The notes under the pieces were generated by a model, which saw only the letters and a program-made list of their open reading frames with translations, was not told the origin of the DNA and made no database searches. Positions 8,428 through 17,038 of a stretch of 35,275 bases of DNA are shown piece after piece. The position numbers and the translations under genes were made by a program. Origin of the DNA: JAHCIE01 sp034431435 (GTDB taxonomy: Bacteria; Chloroflexota; Anaerolineae; Epilineales; JAHCIE01); contig DAOUDG010000005.1 of assembly GCA_034431435.1 (NCBI GenBank), forward strand, positions 1 through 35,275, written 5' to 3'. Each line of letters opens with the position of its first letter. Positions within the stretch are counted from its first letter, which is position 1.

Positions 8428-9423
8428 TCAGCCCTCCGCTCCGGCGCGGCGAGCGCGCCGCCGCTGGGCGACGCGATCCGAGACGCGGTTGACCCAGGCA
8501 TAGCGAGGCGCAAGGCGCAGGAAGGCAGCCAGGTAGGCAAAACGGGCGAGGGTCGGCAGCGGCGGCCCAAAGGCTGCCGCGCGGCGCAGGTAGGCGCGCG
8601 TCTGGCCCCAGTCCCCGCGCTGACTGTAGCGCAGCGCGGCGTCGATATACAGATTGCGGTAGGCGAGGGGACGCACCGCCCGCGCCTCGGCGGGCAGGTC
8701 TGGCTGGGCGAAGGTCTTGTCCAGGATATGGGTACGCGCGCTGACCAGTCGCTCCAGGGTGTGGCGGTGCGCGCTGGTCATCCGCCCCGCGTGGAGGCGA
8801 AAGTCGGACACAATGGCATCCACGAAGACAAATGGCCCCTGCCGCGCCAGCCGCAGCCACAGGTCCCAATCTTCGGCGTAGTCGGCGCGGGGGTCGAAGC
8901 CGCCAGCGGCGAGCAGGCTATCGCGCCGCACCAGGGCCGCGATGATGGACAGGAAGTCGCCGTACAACAGGCTGCGCAGGGTATGGCCGGGGAACGGCTC
9001 CGCCCCGCCCACCACCCGTGGCAGGCTCTGGCCGGTCGCGTCCATCGCCTGAGAGCGGCCGTAGACGACCACGGCGTCGGGGCGCGCGTCAGCGGCGGCC
9101 ACCAGACGCGCCAGGCACTCAGGCCGCTGGCGGTCGTCGGAGTCGAGTATGATGGCGTAGTCACCCCGCGCGGCCCGTAGGCCGGCGTTGCGCGCCGCGC
9201 TGCAACCCTGGTTGCTCTGACGCAGGGCATGGATACGAGGGTCGGTATGACGCGCCAGCACGGCCTCCGTCTCGTCCGTCGAGCCGTCATCGACGATGAC
9301 CAGTTCCCAGTCAGCGAAGGTCTGGGCCAGGACACTGGCGATCGCCTCGCCCACCAGATCGGCGCGGTTGTACGTCGCCAGGATGACGCTCACGCGCGGC
9401 GCGCGGCCCGCCTCGTGGCTCAT
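8428..9423 (-). CDS. GT2-family glycosyltransferase
   Basis: GT-A fold transferase of 331 aa. Seen: VSVILATYNRADLV (11-24), VDDGSTDET (44-52), the metal-binding DSDD (94-97), and the catalytic-base region YAEDWDLWLRL (182-192). The C-terminus is strongly basic (VAQRRRARRAGAEG). Two adjacent starts exist, GTG at 9426 and ATG at 9423. I chose the ATG, which shares one base with the udk stop (TGATG). The gene is part of the tightly packed polysaccharide unit; substrate unknown. Confidence 0.9.
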   Translation of the reverse strand: MSHEAGRAPRVSVILATYNRADLVGEAIASVLAQTFADWELVIVDDGSTDETEAVLARHTDPRIHALRQSNQGCSAARNAGLRAARGDYAIILDSDDRQRPECLARLVAAADARPDAVVVYGRSQAMDATGQSLPRVVGGAEPFPGHTLRSLLYGDFLSIIAALVRRDSLLAAGGFDPRADYAEDWDLWLRLARQGPFVFVDAIVSDFRLHAGRMTSAHRHTLERLVSARTHILDKTFAQPDLPAEARAVRPLAYRNLYIDAALRYSQRGDWGQTRAYLRRAAAFGPPLPTLARFAYLAAFLRLAPRYAWVNRVSDRVAQRRRARRAGAEG

Positions 9424-10058
9424 CACGAGGCTCGCGCCCCGCCCAGGCTGAGGTCGCGCACGCGAGCCGTCACCATATCCAGCGCAACCTGATTGTGACC
9501 GCCTTCGGGGATGATGACGTCAGCATAGCGCTTGCTCGGCTCGACGAACTCCAGATGCATGGGGCGCACCGTGCTCAGATACTGCTCGACCACCGAGCCG
9601 AGGGAGCGGCCGCGCTCGGTCGTGTCGCGCAGCAAGCGACGAATGAAGCGCAGGTCGGCGTCCGTGTCCACGAACACCTTGATGTCCAGCAGTTCGCGTA
9701 CACTCTTCTCGGCCAGGATGAGAATCCCTTCGACCAGGATGACCGGGCGCGGTTCGATGACGCGGCGCGTGGGGCGGCGGGTGTCTGTGGTGAAGTCGTA
9801 CTCCGGCACCATCACCGCCCGCCCCGCCTGAAGCTCGTGGATGTGCTCCACCAGTAGCTCGGTCTCCAGGAGGTCGGGGTGGTCAAAGTTGACACGCCGC
9901 CGCTCCTCCGCAGGCAGATGGCTCAGGTCGCGATAGTAGGCGTCCTGCTCCAGGTGCGCGATCTGATTCCTGCCAACGCGCTCCAGGATGGCCCGCGCCA
10001 CGGTAGTCTTGCCGGAGCCGGTGCCGCCCGCAACGCCGATGGTGACGGGTCTCGTCAT
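9423..10058 (-). CDS. udk: Uridine kinase
   Basis: Phosphorylates uridine and cytidine to UMP and CMP in pyrimidine salvage. The 211-residue chain has the Walker A motif GGTGSGKTT at 11-19, the nucleoside-binding EQDAYYRD (38-44 region), NFDHPD at 57-62, and the 'RLLRDTTERGRS' lid region, all as in Udk. It sits between the ligase-like gene (stop/start overlap ATGA, 10055-10058) and a GT2 gene (one-base overlap). Its place inside a glycosyltransferase unit may simply be operon packing, or may reflect demand for UTP/UDP-sugars; the latter is inference. Confidence 0.93.
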   Translation of the reverse strand: MTRPVTIGVAGGTGSGKTTVARAILERVGRNQIAHLEQDAYYRDLSHLPAEERRRVNFDHPDLLETELLVEHIHELQAGRAVMVPEYDFTTDTRRPTRRVIEPRPVILVEGILILAEKSVRELLDIKVFVDTDADLRFIRRLLRDTTERGRSLGSVVEQYLSTVRPMHLEFVEPSKRYADVIIPEGGHNQVALDMVTARVRDLSLGGARAS

Positions 10059-12826
10059 GAGCCACTGGCCCCCAGTTGCTTCAGCAGGTCCTGGATCGGA
10101 GCCTGCGCATTGGGCGGCGCCAGGCTGAGGGCGATACGCAGCTGGGCCACGGCATCGGCCGTGCGCCCGGTGGCCGCATAGGCGCGCGCCAGGTCCGTGC
10201 GAATCTCGGCGGTGATGCTGCGGGCCAGTTCCTGGTTTGTCGGCACGCCTTCAGGCAGCAGCAGGGCAATCGCCTGCTCTAGCATGGGAATCGCCTCAGC
10301 GGGCGCGCCCTGCTCCAGCTTGAGACGGCCCCAGCGCCGCAGCACATGGGGGTCGAAGGGGGCCAGGGCAGCGGCGGCGCGGTAGTGAGCCTCCGCATCG
10401 GACTGCATGCGCAGCCTGGTCTCGGCCGGTCCCTTCTCAGCCCAGTACTGCTCAGCCGCGCCGAGATTGAGCAGATACTCCGGGTTGTGCGGGCTGAGGC
10501 GGCTGGCCTCCTGCAGCACGCCGCGCGCCTTGTCGAAGGCCGCCTGCCGCGTCGCGGCGTCCGTCGCCGTCTGTGCCTGGGCCAGGTAGGCCTGGGCAAC
10601 ATTGGGCCGCACGAAATCCTGGGCGGGCGTGATGCGTAGCGCCTCTTCATAGGCGGCGACGGCCTGGTCCCAGCGGCCAATCTGCCCGTAGAGCTGTCCC
10701 AGGCGCACGTAGCTGTCAGCGTAGATGGGTTGGAGAGACAGGAACCAGATGCCGGCGGCGGCCACCAGTCCCAGCGCGCCCACCGTCGCCAGCGCGCCGC
10801 TGGTCGCGCTCGTCGGCTCCGCCGCCATATCGCGCGTGGCGAGCCAGGCGAACACCGCCAACCAGGCGAGGAGGAGCGCAACGAACAGGCTAAAGGCGGC
10901 CGGTCCGGCGGTGGCCGTGGTCAGGGCGATGGGCAGATGCAGGATGAGATAGACGACGCCCGTGATCACCGCAGTCGTAAGAAACATCCCCGCCGAGGCC
11001 ACCAGAGCCGCGCCCACCACCAGAATCGCCGCCGTCAGTAGCAACAGCACCACGAAGGCCGGGGCGAGGCTGATGCCGCGCTCGATGAGGCCATAGGTCA
11101 GCGTGGCGATAGCCAGGCCACCCACCAGCCCCAGCAGCAGCGAGGCGTCCGGCCCCGATGCCCCACGGGTGGCGTCGCTCGCCGCCGGGCGCGCGCTGCG
11201 CGTCGCGCGGCCGCGCTTATTGCCCTTCTCGCTGACCGTCGCGGCGGGCGTCGCCGCCGCCACCACGGGGCCAGCCGCCGCGACCTTGAGGCCCGTCACG
11301 CCGACGGCCACGAGCGCCCCTGCCAGCGTCCAGAACAGCGTCTGGGTGGCGGTGACAGGAATACCCACCTGAATCTCGACCAGATGCGTTACCAGCGCGC
11401 CGAGCAACATGGGGATGACGGCCCGCGTGGCGTCATCCTCGATGCTGGGGTCGGATTGTCGCAACCCACGCCACAGCAGCCACACTCCCAGGCCGACGAT
11501 CAGCCCCAGGCCGAGACCGAGACCCGCGAAGCGTAGCGAGCCGCTCATCAGGAAGGGCGTCAACCCGCCCAGGGCCGCGCCGACGATGAGCGCGCCGATG
11601 AGGGACCAACGCTGTCGCGTAGTCGAGGTCAGCCCCAGCCAGGCGCATGCCGCGTACAGCAGCCCGCCCACCAACGCCAGCCACGCGCCCAACCCCACCA
11701 CGCCCGTCGTCGCCAGGCGGTCGAGGACTTCGTTGTGGGAGCGGTCATGGGTTCCCGTCAGCGGATTCTCGACGGTGCGGAGGGCAGGTTGGAAGTAAGG
11801 ATAGTAGCGCAGATAGAGCGCCTCCGGCCCCACGCCTAACGCCAGCCGCCCGCCCTCGTCCTGGATGAGGTCGCTCATGCCCTCCCACATCAAGGCGCGG
11901 ACCGCATTGCTGCCGGTCGTCGTGTCGGTCAGGCGGCTGAGGCGACCCACAATCGGCACGTTGCCCACAGCGCCCCCCGCCACGTTGAGGAGGACCAGGC
12001 TGAGCATCCCCACCACGGCCAACCCGGCGACGGCGACGGCCAGCCGCCGCTTGCCGCGCCACGCCGCGTGCGCCAGCGCCCAGACGGCGAGACCCACGGC
12101 CAGGCCGAGGGTTGCGCCGCGACTATCACTGAACAGCAGCGCCAGAAACTGGAAGGCCAGCGCTACCCCGTAGGCCGCCAGCGCGCCAGTCCGCCCCGCG
12201 CGGCGAGCCGCCAGGAGGTTGAACAGCGTCACGAGCATGGCGAGGACGAGGTAGTCGGCCAGAAAGGTCGCATTCCCCTGAGTGCCAATCACACGCAACG
12301 TAGTTGCGTCACCAAAACCGCCCCATGGCACGGGATCGACACCGAAGCGCTGCAAGACGCCGTAGACGCCCACGGCCAGGCCGACGAGAACGACGGTATC
12401 GAGCAGGCGGCGCAACTGATCCGCGGCACGCAGGCGCACCGCGATGAGCAGGCACACGGCCAGGTAGGCCAGCAACGTGACGACGCCCTGGTCCCGGTTG
12501 TACGAGCCGAGGAGGCTGATGCGCGGGTTGAGGCCGGTGAGCGCGCTGATGAACAGCACCGCCACGAGGAGCAGGCCGCTGCCGAGCAGCCAGCCGGTCG
12601 GTGAACGCCAGTCGAGGTGGGGGCGAACCCCCGACCGGGGGCGCACGAGCAGCCAGCCAGCCCACGCCGCCAGCATGACCAGGACAATGGCGCGCAGCAG
12701 GGCCGCCTTGTCAGGCTCAAAGGTGCGGGCGGTCAGCAGGTTGAAGAAGAGGGGAGTGACGACCAGGGCGGCCAGCCAGCCGCCTTCGACAAGGCGGTCG
12801 AGGAACGAGGGAAGGCGCGTGCGCAT
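10055..12826 (-). CDS. O-antigen-ligase-like membrane protein with C-terminal TPR domain
   Basis: A 923-aa polytopic protein of the Wzy/WaaL ligase type. Seen in order: about 12 hydrophobic segments up to residue 450; the family hallmarks SRGATLGL (235-242) and RSHNEVLDRLATTG (362-375) in the large periplasmic loop; more hydrophobic segments (about 467-516); a basic, low-complexity linker (about 531-560); another hydrophobic block (about 562-690); and a tetratricopeptide region (703-923) with YGQIGRWDQAVAAYEEAL and AEAIPMLEQAI units. Such proteins polymerise or transfer lipid-linked glycans at the outer face of the membrane. I chose ATG at 12826; GTG at 12844 and GTG at 12886 are in frame, but the latter almost coincides with the predicted transcription start. 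First gene of the eight-gene unit. Confidence 0.87.
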   Translation of the reverse strand: MRTRLPSFLDRLVEGGWLAALVVTPLFFNLLTARTFEPDKAALLRAIVLVMLAAWAGWLLVRPRSGVRPHLDWRSPTGWLLGSGLLLVAVLFISALTGLNPRISLLGSYNRDQGVVTLLAYLAVCLLIAVRLRAADQLRRLLDTVVLVGLAVGVYGVLQRFGVDPVPWGGFGDATTLRVIGTQGNATFLADYLVLAMLVTLFNLLAARRAGRTGALAAYGVALAFQFLALLFSDSRGATLGLAVGLAVWALAHAAWRGKRRLAVAVAGLAVVGMLSLVLLNVAGGAVGNVPIVGRLSRLTDTTTGSNAVRALMWEGMSDLIQDEGGRLALGVGPEALYLRYYPYFQPALRTVENPLTGTHDRSHNEVLDRLATTGVVGLGAWLALVGGLLYAACAWLGLTSTTRQRWSLIGALIVGAALGGLTPFLMSGSLRFAGLGLGLGLIVGLGVWLLWRGLRQSDPSIEDDATRAVIPMLLGALVTHLVEIQVGIPVTATQTLFWTLAGALVAVGVTGLKVAAAGPVVAAATPAATVSEKGNKRGRATRSARPAASDATRGASGPDASLLLGLVGGLAIATLTYGLIERGISLAPAFVVLLLLTAAILVVGAALVASAGMFLTTAVITGVVYLILHLPIALTTATAGPAAFSLFVALLLAWLAVFAWLATRDMAAEPTSATSGALATVGALGLVAAAGIWFLSLQPIYADSYVRLGQLYGQIGRWDQAVAAYEEALRITPAQDFVRPNVAQAYLAQAQTATDAATRQAAFDKARGVLQEASRLSPHNPEYLLNLGAAEQYWAEKGPAETRLRMQSDAEAHYRAAAALAPFDPHVLRRWGRLKLEQGAPAEAIPMLEQAIALLLPEGVPTNQELARSITAEIRTDLARAYAATGRTADAVAQLRIALSLAPPNAQAPIQDLLKQLGASGS

Positions 12827-12894
12827 CGAAGCTAGAGACCTCACGAAGAAGACGACGGGGCAGGCGCGTCCGTCTGCCCCAGACACAACAGCCT

Positions 12895-12903
12895 ATTATA
12901 GCA
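12895..12903 (-). promoter_or_regulatory. Extended -10 promoter for the polysaccharide unit
   Basis: The minus strand reads TGCTATAAT: a perfect -10 with the extended TGn element. No good -35 lies at 17 bp, as is common for extended -10 promoters. Predicted start near 12888 gives a leader of about 60 nt to the ATG at 12826, in the 120-bp spacer after the methyltransferase gene. Confidence 0.5.
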
Positions 12904-12946
12904 TGACGCCCACCCGGCCGCGAAAGATGCGCGGTGAGCGGTGTCA

Positions 12947-13690
12947 CTACTCGTCCCTGACGGCGATGACCTCCAACAACCCCGCGAAGCGGTTGACGCC
13001 CGGCACGGCCGACAACCGCCGGTCGAGGGCGATGTTACCACTCGCCAGGCGCTGGTAGGCGGAGCGCACATTGTCTGGCAGGCCAGACAGGTGCTTGGGC
13101 AGCATGTTGGAGCGGCGCGCCGTCTCGATGTGGAAGCCGGTCGCCTTGAGCAGGTCGCGCACATCCTGCATGCTGAAGCGGCGGCGGTGGGTATCACCCA
13201 TGCGCAGGGCCTCACGGGTCAGCTCCGGCCACGACCAGCGCTGCGGCAGGTTGTAGATGAACAGGTAGCCGCCGGGCCGCAGCACGCGGGCGATCTCGGC
13301 CAGCGACGCCGCCGGATAGGGGACGTGTTCCAGCACGCCACACGACAGCGCGGCGTCGAAGGCTGCATCAGGATAGGGCAGCGCGATAGGCTCCGTACCA
13401 TACTCGATGCTGATTTCCGGGAAGAGCGGCTCGGCCGTCTTGCGCCGCGCCCGCTCCAGGTCGTAGGCGGTGACGTCCAGCCCGCGCCGCTGCAACAGGA
13501 ACGACATCTGTCCCTGGCCCGCGCCCCAATCGAGGACGCGCGCCCCCGGTGGCAGCGCTGCCGCGATTTCGTCGGCCATGCGAATATAGTTCAGCAGCGC
13601 GCTATCCGCCGACAGATAGTAATGCGGGTCGTGCGTCCGCCGCAGCGTGTCTAGTTCATCCTCAGTGTTTGCTTGAGGGTTTGTCGTCAT
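12947..13690 (-). CDS. Class I SAM-dependent methyltransferase
   Basis: A 247-aa Rossmann-fold methyltransferase. Motif I VLDWGAGQG is at 52-60, the acidic strand end YDLERAR at 76-82, and the family-typical 'LPYPDAAFDAALSCGVLEHV' region starts at 104. The C-terminal third (MLPKHLSGLP...) is not diagnostic. Such small enzymes act on many substrates (quinones, sugars, lipids, proteins), so the target is unknown. The ATG at 13690 has GAGAGG about eight bases upstream; the open frame upstream is murE read in another frame. The gene overlaps the 3' end of murE by 29 bases, so the two are almost certainly co-transcribed. Confidence 0.88.
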   Translation of the reverse strand: MTTNPQANTEDELDTLRRTHDPHYYLSADSALLNYIRMADEIAAALPPGARVLDWGAGQGQMSFLLQRRGLDVTAYDLERARRKTAEPLFPEISIEYGTEPIALPYPDAAFDAALSCGVLEHVPYPAASLAEIARVLRPGGYLFIYNLPQRWSWPELTREALRMGDTHRRRFSMQDVRDLLKATGFHIETARRSNMLPKHLSGLPDNVRSAYQRLASGNIALDRRLSAVPGVNRFAGLLEVIAVRDE

Positions 13691-15272
13691 GGTTGGTCCT
13701 CTCTCCCGCCGTCGGTAGCGTCCGTAGCGGCGCGCCGCGCAGGGCCGCCCGCAGGGCCGCGTGGTCACTCCACGGGTACTCGACCGTGCCGAAGCACATG
13801 CTCTGCTCGTGGCCCTTACCGCATGCCAGCACGATGTCTCCCGCCCCCGCCAGCCGCGTTGCGGCGTAGATGGCCGCGCCCCGATCGGGGACGCGAAACA
13901 GGTCGACGCCTTCTACCTTGCCCTGCCCGGCCGCCGCCGCGACGCTCTCGGCGAGGATGCCATCCAGGTCCTCGGTGCGCGGATCCTCAGCAGTCACGAT
14001 GACTACGTCCGCCAGCCGCCCCGCCACCTCACCCATCATACGCCGCTTGGCCCGGTCACGCAACCCCGCTGAGCCGAACACGACAATGACGCGGCCCGTG
14101 CTCATCTCGCGCCCCGCCCTGAGCGCCTGTTCCAGAGCATTGGGCGTGTGGGCGAAGTCCACCACGGCCAGGAAGTCTTGCCCCTCGTCGATGGGGTCCA
14201 TGCGACCCAGGACGCCCCGCACGCCCGCGACGCCGGCCTGCATCGCGGTCGGCGACACACCGAAGGCGACGCCGACGCTGATCGCGGCCAGGATGTTATG
14301 CGCGTTGTACACGCCCAGTAGCGGCGAGACCACCTCGAAGGTGTCACCCGGCGTGTGGGCCAGGAAGCGCAGGCCGCCGGGCGTCGTACGCACGGCGGTG
14401 GCAAAAACGTCCGGCGGCGCGGCTGGGGCGCGACCTTCGGTCGGGACGCTATAGACGAGGCGGCGCGCCGCCCAGATGGGCGACAGGTAGGCGAAGGAAG
14501 AGTCGTCGCCGTTGAGGACGGCTGTCTTAGGCATACCCGGCTGCGCCGCGCCCTCGGCCAGCTTGCGGAACAGCGTCGCCTTCGCCTGCTGGTACGCTGC
14601 AAGGGAGCCGTGGAAGTCCAGGTGCTCGTGGGTGATGTTGGTGACCACCGCCACATCGAAGTCGATGGCATCCACCCGGCGCTGCGCCAGGCCGTGGGAG
14701 GTGGTCTCCAGCACGACGATATCCATGCCCGCCTCGACCATGCGCGCCAGGTAACGCTGCACGTCGGGCGCGTCAGGTGTGGTGGTGTGGAAGCCGGTGT
14801 CCATCTCGGCGTCGCCCACCAGCGCGCTGACCGTCGTCACCGCGCCCACCTTCAGCCCCGCCGCCTTGAGCACGCCGTAGGTCAGCAGGCTGGTGGTCGT
14901 CTTACCGTCGGTCCCTGTGACGCCGACGACGGTCAGCCGCCGACCGGGGTAGTCGTAGAAGGCGGCGGCCAGCTGAGCCTGCGCGCCCCGCCCATCGGCG
15001 ACCTGGACGTAGGGCACACCGTCGGGCAGCCAGCCCAGGGCGATCAGCTCAGTGGGGGGCCGCTCGCCGACCACGGCCACCGCCCCGCGCGCGACCGCCT
15101 GGGGGATGAACTCGTGACCGTCGCGGGCTGTGCCGCGCACCGTCATGAACACGTCGCTCGGCTGCGTCTGGTCGGCGTACAGGCTGATGCCGCTGATGGG
15201 CACGCTCTGTTCACCGTATCGGGCGAGGGGGGCGAGATCGTGGCTGAGGCTGGCGAGGGACTTCATGGGCAT
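13662..15272 (-). CDS. murE: MurE-type Mur ligase (UDP-MurNAc-tripeptide synthetase)
   Basis: ATP-dependent ligase adding the third, diamino, residue to UDP-MurNAc-L-Ala-D-Glu in the cytoplasm. Seen in 536 aa: the N-terminal MurE domain (SGISLYADQTQPSDVFMTVRG region), the ATP loop VTGTDGKTTT (118-127), TTTPDA (163-168), ETTSHGL (189-195), THEHLDFHG (214-222), the carbamylated-lysine position K231 (YQQAKATLF), and DFAHTPNALEQAL (372-384). The specificity loop reads AEDPRTED (428-435) instead of the DNPR of meso-diaminopimelate enzymes, and the late segment is GKGHEQS, so the diamino acid is uncertain (lysine or ornithine are possible). ATG at 15272 chosen; ATG at 15266 also fits. The open frame upstream overlaps nuoN and is not part of the gene. 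Confidence 0.9.
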   Translation of the reverse strand: MPMKSLASLSHDLAPLARYGEQSVPISGISLYADQTQPSDVFMTVRGTARDGHEFIPQAVARGAVAVVGERPPTELIALGWLPDGVPYVQVADGRGAQAQLAAAFYDYPGRRLTVVGVTGTDGKTTTSLLTYGVLKAAGLKVGAVTTVSALVGDAEMDTGFHTTTPDAPDVQRYLARMVEAGMDIVVLETTSHGLAQRRVDAIDFDVAVVTNITHEHLDFHGSLAAYQQAKATLFRKLAEGAAQPGMPKTAVLNGDDSSFAYLSPIWAARRLVYSVPTEGRAPAAPPDVFATAVRTTPGGLRFLAHTPGDTFEVVSPLLGVYNAHNILAAISVGVAFGVSPTAMQAGVAGVRGVLGRMDPIDEGQDFLAVVDFAHTPNALEQALRAGREMSTGRVIVVFGSAGLRDRAKRRMMGEVAGRLADVVIVTAEDPRTEDLDGILAESVAAAAGQGKVEGVDLFRVPDRGAAIYAATRLAGAGDIVLACGKGHEQSMCFGTVEYPWSDHAALRAALRGAPLRTLPTAGERTNHDDKPSSKH

Positions 15273-15300
15273 GGCGACATGTTCGTGGCAAGGATGCCTT

Positions 15301-15329
15301 GTTTTACCCGGAAACGCGCCCCAGGGCAA
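15301..15329 (-). promoter_or_regulatory. Possible promoter for murE
   Basis: The minus strand shows TTGCCC (15324-15329), a 17-base spacer and TAAAAC (15301-15306), each 4/6 matches to consensus. The predicted start is near 15294, about 22 nt before the ATG. A short palindrome CAAGGATGCCTTG overlaps at 15289-15301. This would allow murE and the methyltransferase to be expressed apart from nuo. Confidence 0.35.
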
Positions 15330-15436
15330 ACGGCGCGCGCTTACCTGCGCCAGGCCCACCAACAGCCAGGTGCCCTTATGATGCCTTATTCTTTGGGCAC
15401 GCCTTCGCGGCGGCCCGGTCGAGATTCTCCCGCACC

Positions 15437-17029
15437 CTAGCGCGTTGCCTGAGGCAGGCCGGGGCCGACGCCGAACATCTGAATCGACTGGTTGGCGAAT
15501 TCGATAAACGGCGCGGGGTACAGCCCGATGACGAGAACCATCACCAGGCATACCACCAGCGAGGCCATCATCGTCCGGGGCAGGCGAATGGGCGTCGCGT
15601 CCAGGGGCGGCACGAGCCACATCTCCTTCAGCAGCTTGAAATAGTAGACGACGGAGATGACGCCGTTGATCGCGCCCACCACCGCCAGCAGGAGCAGCCC
15701 CTGCTTCAGCGCCGCCCCGAACACCCAGAACTTGCCAATGAAGCCCGCCGTGGGTGGGATGCCCACCAGGGACAGGAAGAAGATGGTCATCGCCACGGTC
15801 ACGAACGGCGCGCGCTTGATGAGGCCCGCGTAGCCCCCGATATGCTCCGCCCCCGTCAGGTGATCGACGGCAATAATGCCGGTGAACAGGCCGAGGTTGG
15901 TGAACAGGTAGGCGAGGATATAGATGAGGACCCCCGCCGTGCCATCGATGGACGCTCCGAGAGTCGCCGTCTGGGCCAGCGCGCCGGAGGACGCCAGCGC
16001 CCCATCGGCCGGCAGGCCCGCGCGGGTGATGCCCACGAGGGAGATAGCCGCCACGCCAATCGCCATGTAACCCGCCTGGGCAATGCTGGAGTAGGCCATC
16101 AGGCGCTTGACGTTGCTCTGGCTGAGGGCAACCAGGTTGCCGATGGTCATGGTGACGATCGCAATGCCGAGGATCAATGCCGCCCAACTGGGAATGAACT
16201 CCGGCATGCCCACCACCATCATGCGCAGCAGCATCGCCAGGCCCGCCGCCTTCGGTCCCACCGAGAGGAAGGCCGTCACGGGAACGGGCGCGCCTTCGTA
16301 GGCGTCCGGCGACCACTGGTGGAACGGAACCAGGGCGATCTTGAAGCCGAAGCCCGCGATGAGGAAGACGATCGCCGGTAGAATCAGCCCTAGCCCGCTG
16401 CCGCTCTGGAGCGTGGTGGGATTGCTCAGCCCCTGCGCCATCCCATACAGGTTGGTCGTGCCCGTCAGCCCGAACAGCAGAGACGCGCCGTAGAAGGTAA
16501 TGGCGGTCGTCACCGAGCCGAACAAGAAGTACTTGACCGCGCCTTCGTTAGACCTGGCGTTGCCACGCAGATAGCCGGTCAGGATGTAAGACGTGATGCT
16601 CAGGAACTCCAGCGACAGGATGACCATCACCATATCGGTCGAGCCGGCCATCAGAATCATCGCCAGCGTCGAGAACAGCATCAGGGCGAAGAACTCGCCG
16701 CGAAACGCGGTGCGATGGCGGATGAAGTCCATCGACATCAGAATGATGAGGCCGGTGGTGAGGACGGCGATGATGCGGAAGAACGAGGTGAAACCGTCAA
16801 CAGCATACATCCCCGGCGAGGTCAGGGCGGGCGTCTCGCGGAACAGCGCGAAGTTGGTCCCCCACTGCAGGAGCGCCACCGCCAGCGACACGGCGAGAAC
16901 AGCCAGCGATACCCAGCCCAGGCGTGTCTCACCCTTACCCCGGTCCCCGAGCAGCGCGTCGATGACCAGGACGACGATGCCGCCGACCAGCAAGACCAAC
17001 TCGGGCAGGAAGAGTGTCAGGTCAAGCAC
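15437..17029 (-). CDS. nuoN: NADH-quinone oxidoreductase subunit N
   Basis: Antiporter-like proton-pumping subunit of the complex I membrane arm, 530 aa with about 14 membrane segments. The charged residues of the half-channel are present: E141 in SLEFLSITSYIL and K230 in GFKIALVPFHQWSPDAYEGAP, followed by the conserved KRLMAYSSIAQAGY. An extra loop rich in small residues (about residues 335-360) is inserted relative to short family members. The start is GTG at 17029, supported by a strong AGGAGG that overlaps the nuoM stop codon (9-base gap). Last of the seven nuo genes. Confidence 0.95.
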   Translation of the reverse strand: MLDLTLFLPELVLLVGGIVVLVIDALLGDRGKGETRLGWVSLAVLAVSLAVALLQWGTNFALFRETPALTSPGMYAVDGFTSFFRIIAVLTTGLIILMSMDFIRHRTAFRGEFFALMLFSTLAMILMAGSTDMVMVILSLEFLSITSYILTGYLRGNARSNEGAVKYFLFGSVTTAITFYGASLLFGLTGTTNLYGMAQGLSNPTTLQSGSGLGLILPAIVFLIAGFGFKIALVPFHQWSPDAYEGAPVPVTAFLSVGPKAAGLAMLLRMMVVGMPEFIPSWAALILGIAIVTMTIGNLVALSQSNVKRLMAYSSIAQAGYMAIGVAAISLVGITRAGLPADGALASSGALAQTATLGASIDGTAGVLIYILAYLFTNLGLFTGIIAVDHLTGAEHIGGYAGLIKRAPFVTVAMTIFFLSLVGIPPTAGFIGKFWVFGAALKQGLLLLAVVGAINGVISVVYYFKLLKEMWLVPPLDATPIRLPRTMMASLVVCLVMVLVIGLYPAPFIEFANQSIQMFGVGPGLPQATR

Positions 17030-17038
17030 CCCCGCCTC

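Noticed and set aside
15362..15401. GTGCCC/GGGCAC inverted repeat after nuoN
   Set aside because: The stem is only about six pairs with a 19-base loop and no T-tract; too weak to call a terminator.
13662..16316. An 884-codon open frame suggesting a fused MurE protein
   Set aside because: Residues before the MurE start are out-of-frame nuoN sequence with Arg/Gly/His-rich, non-protein-like composition.
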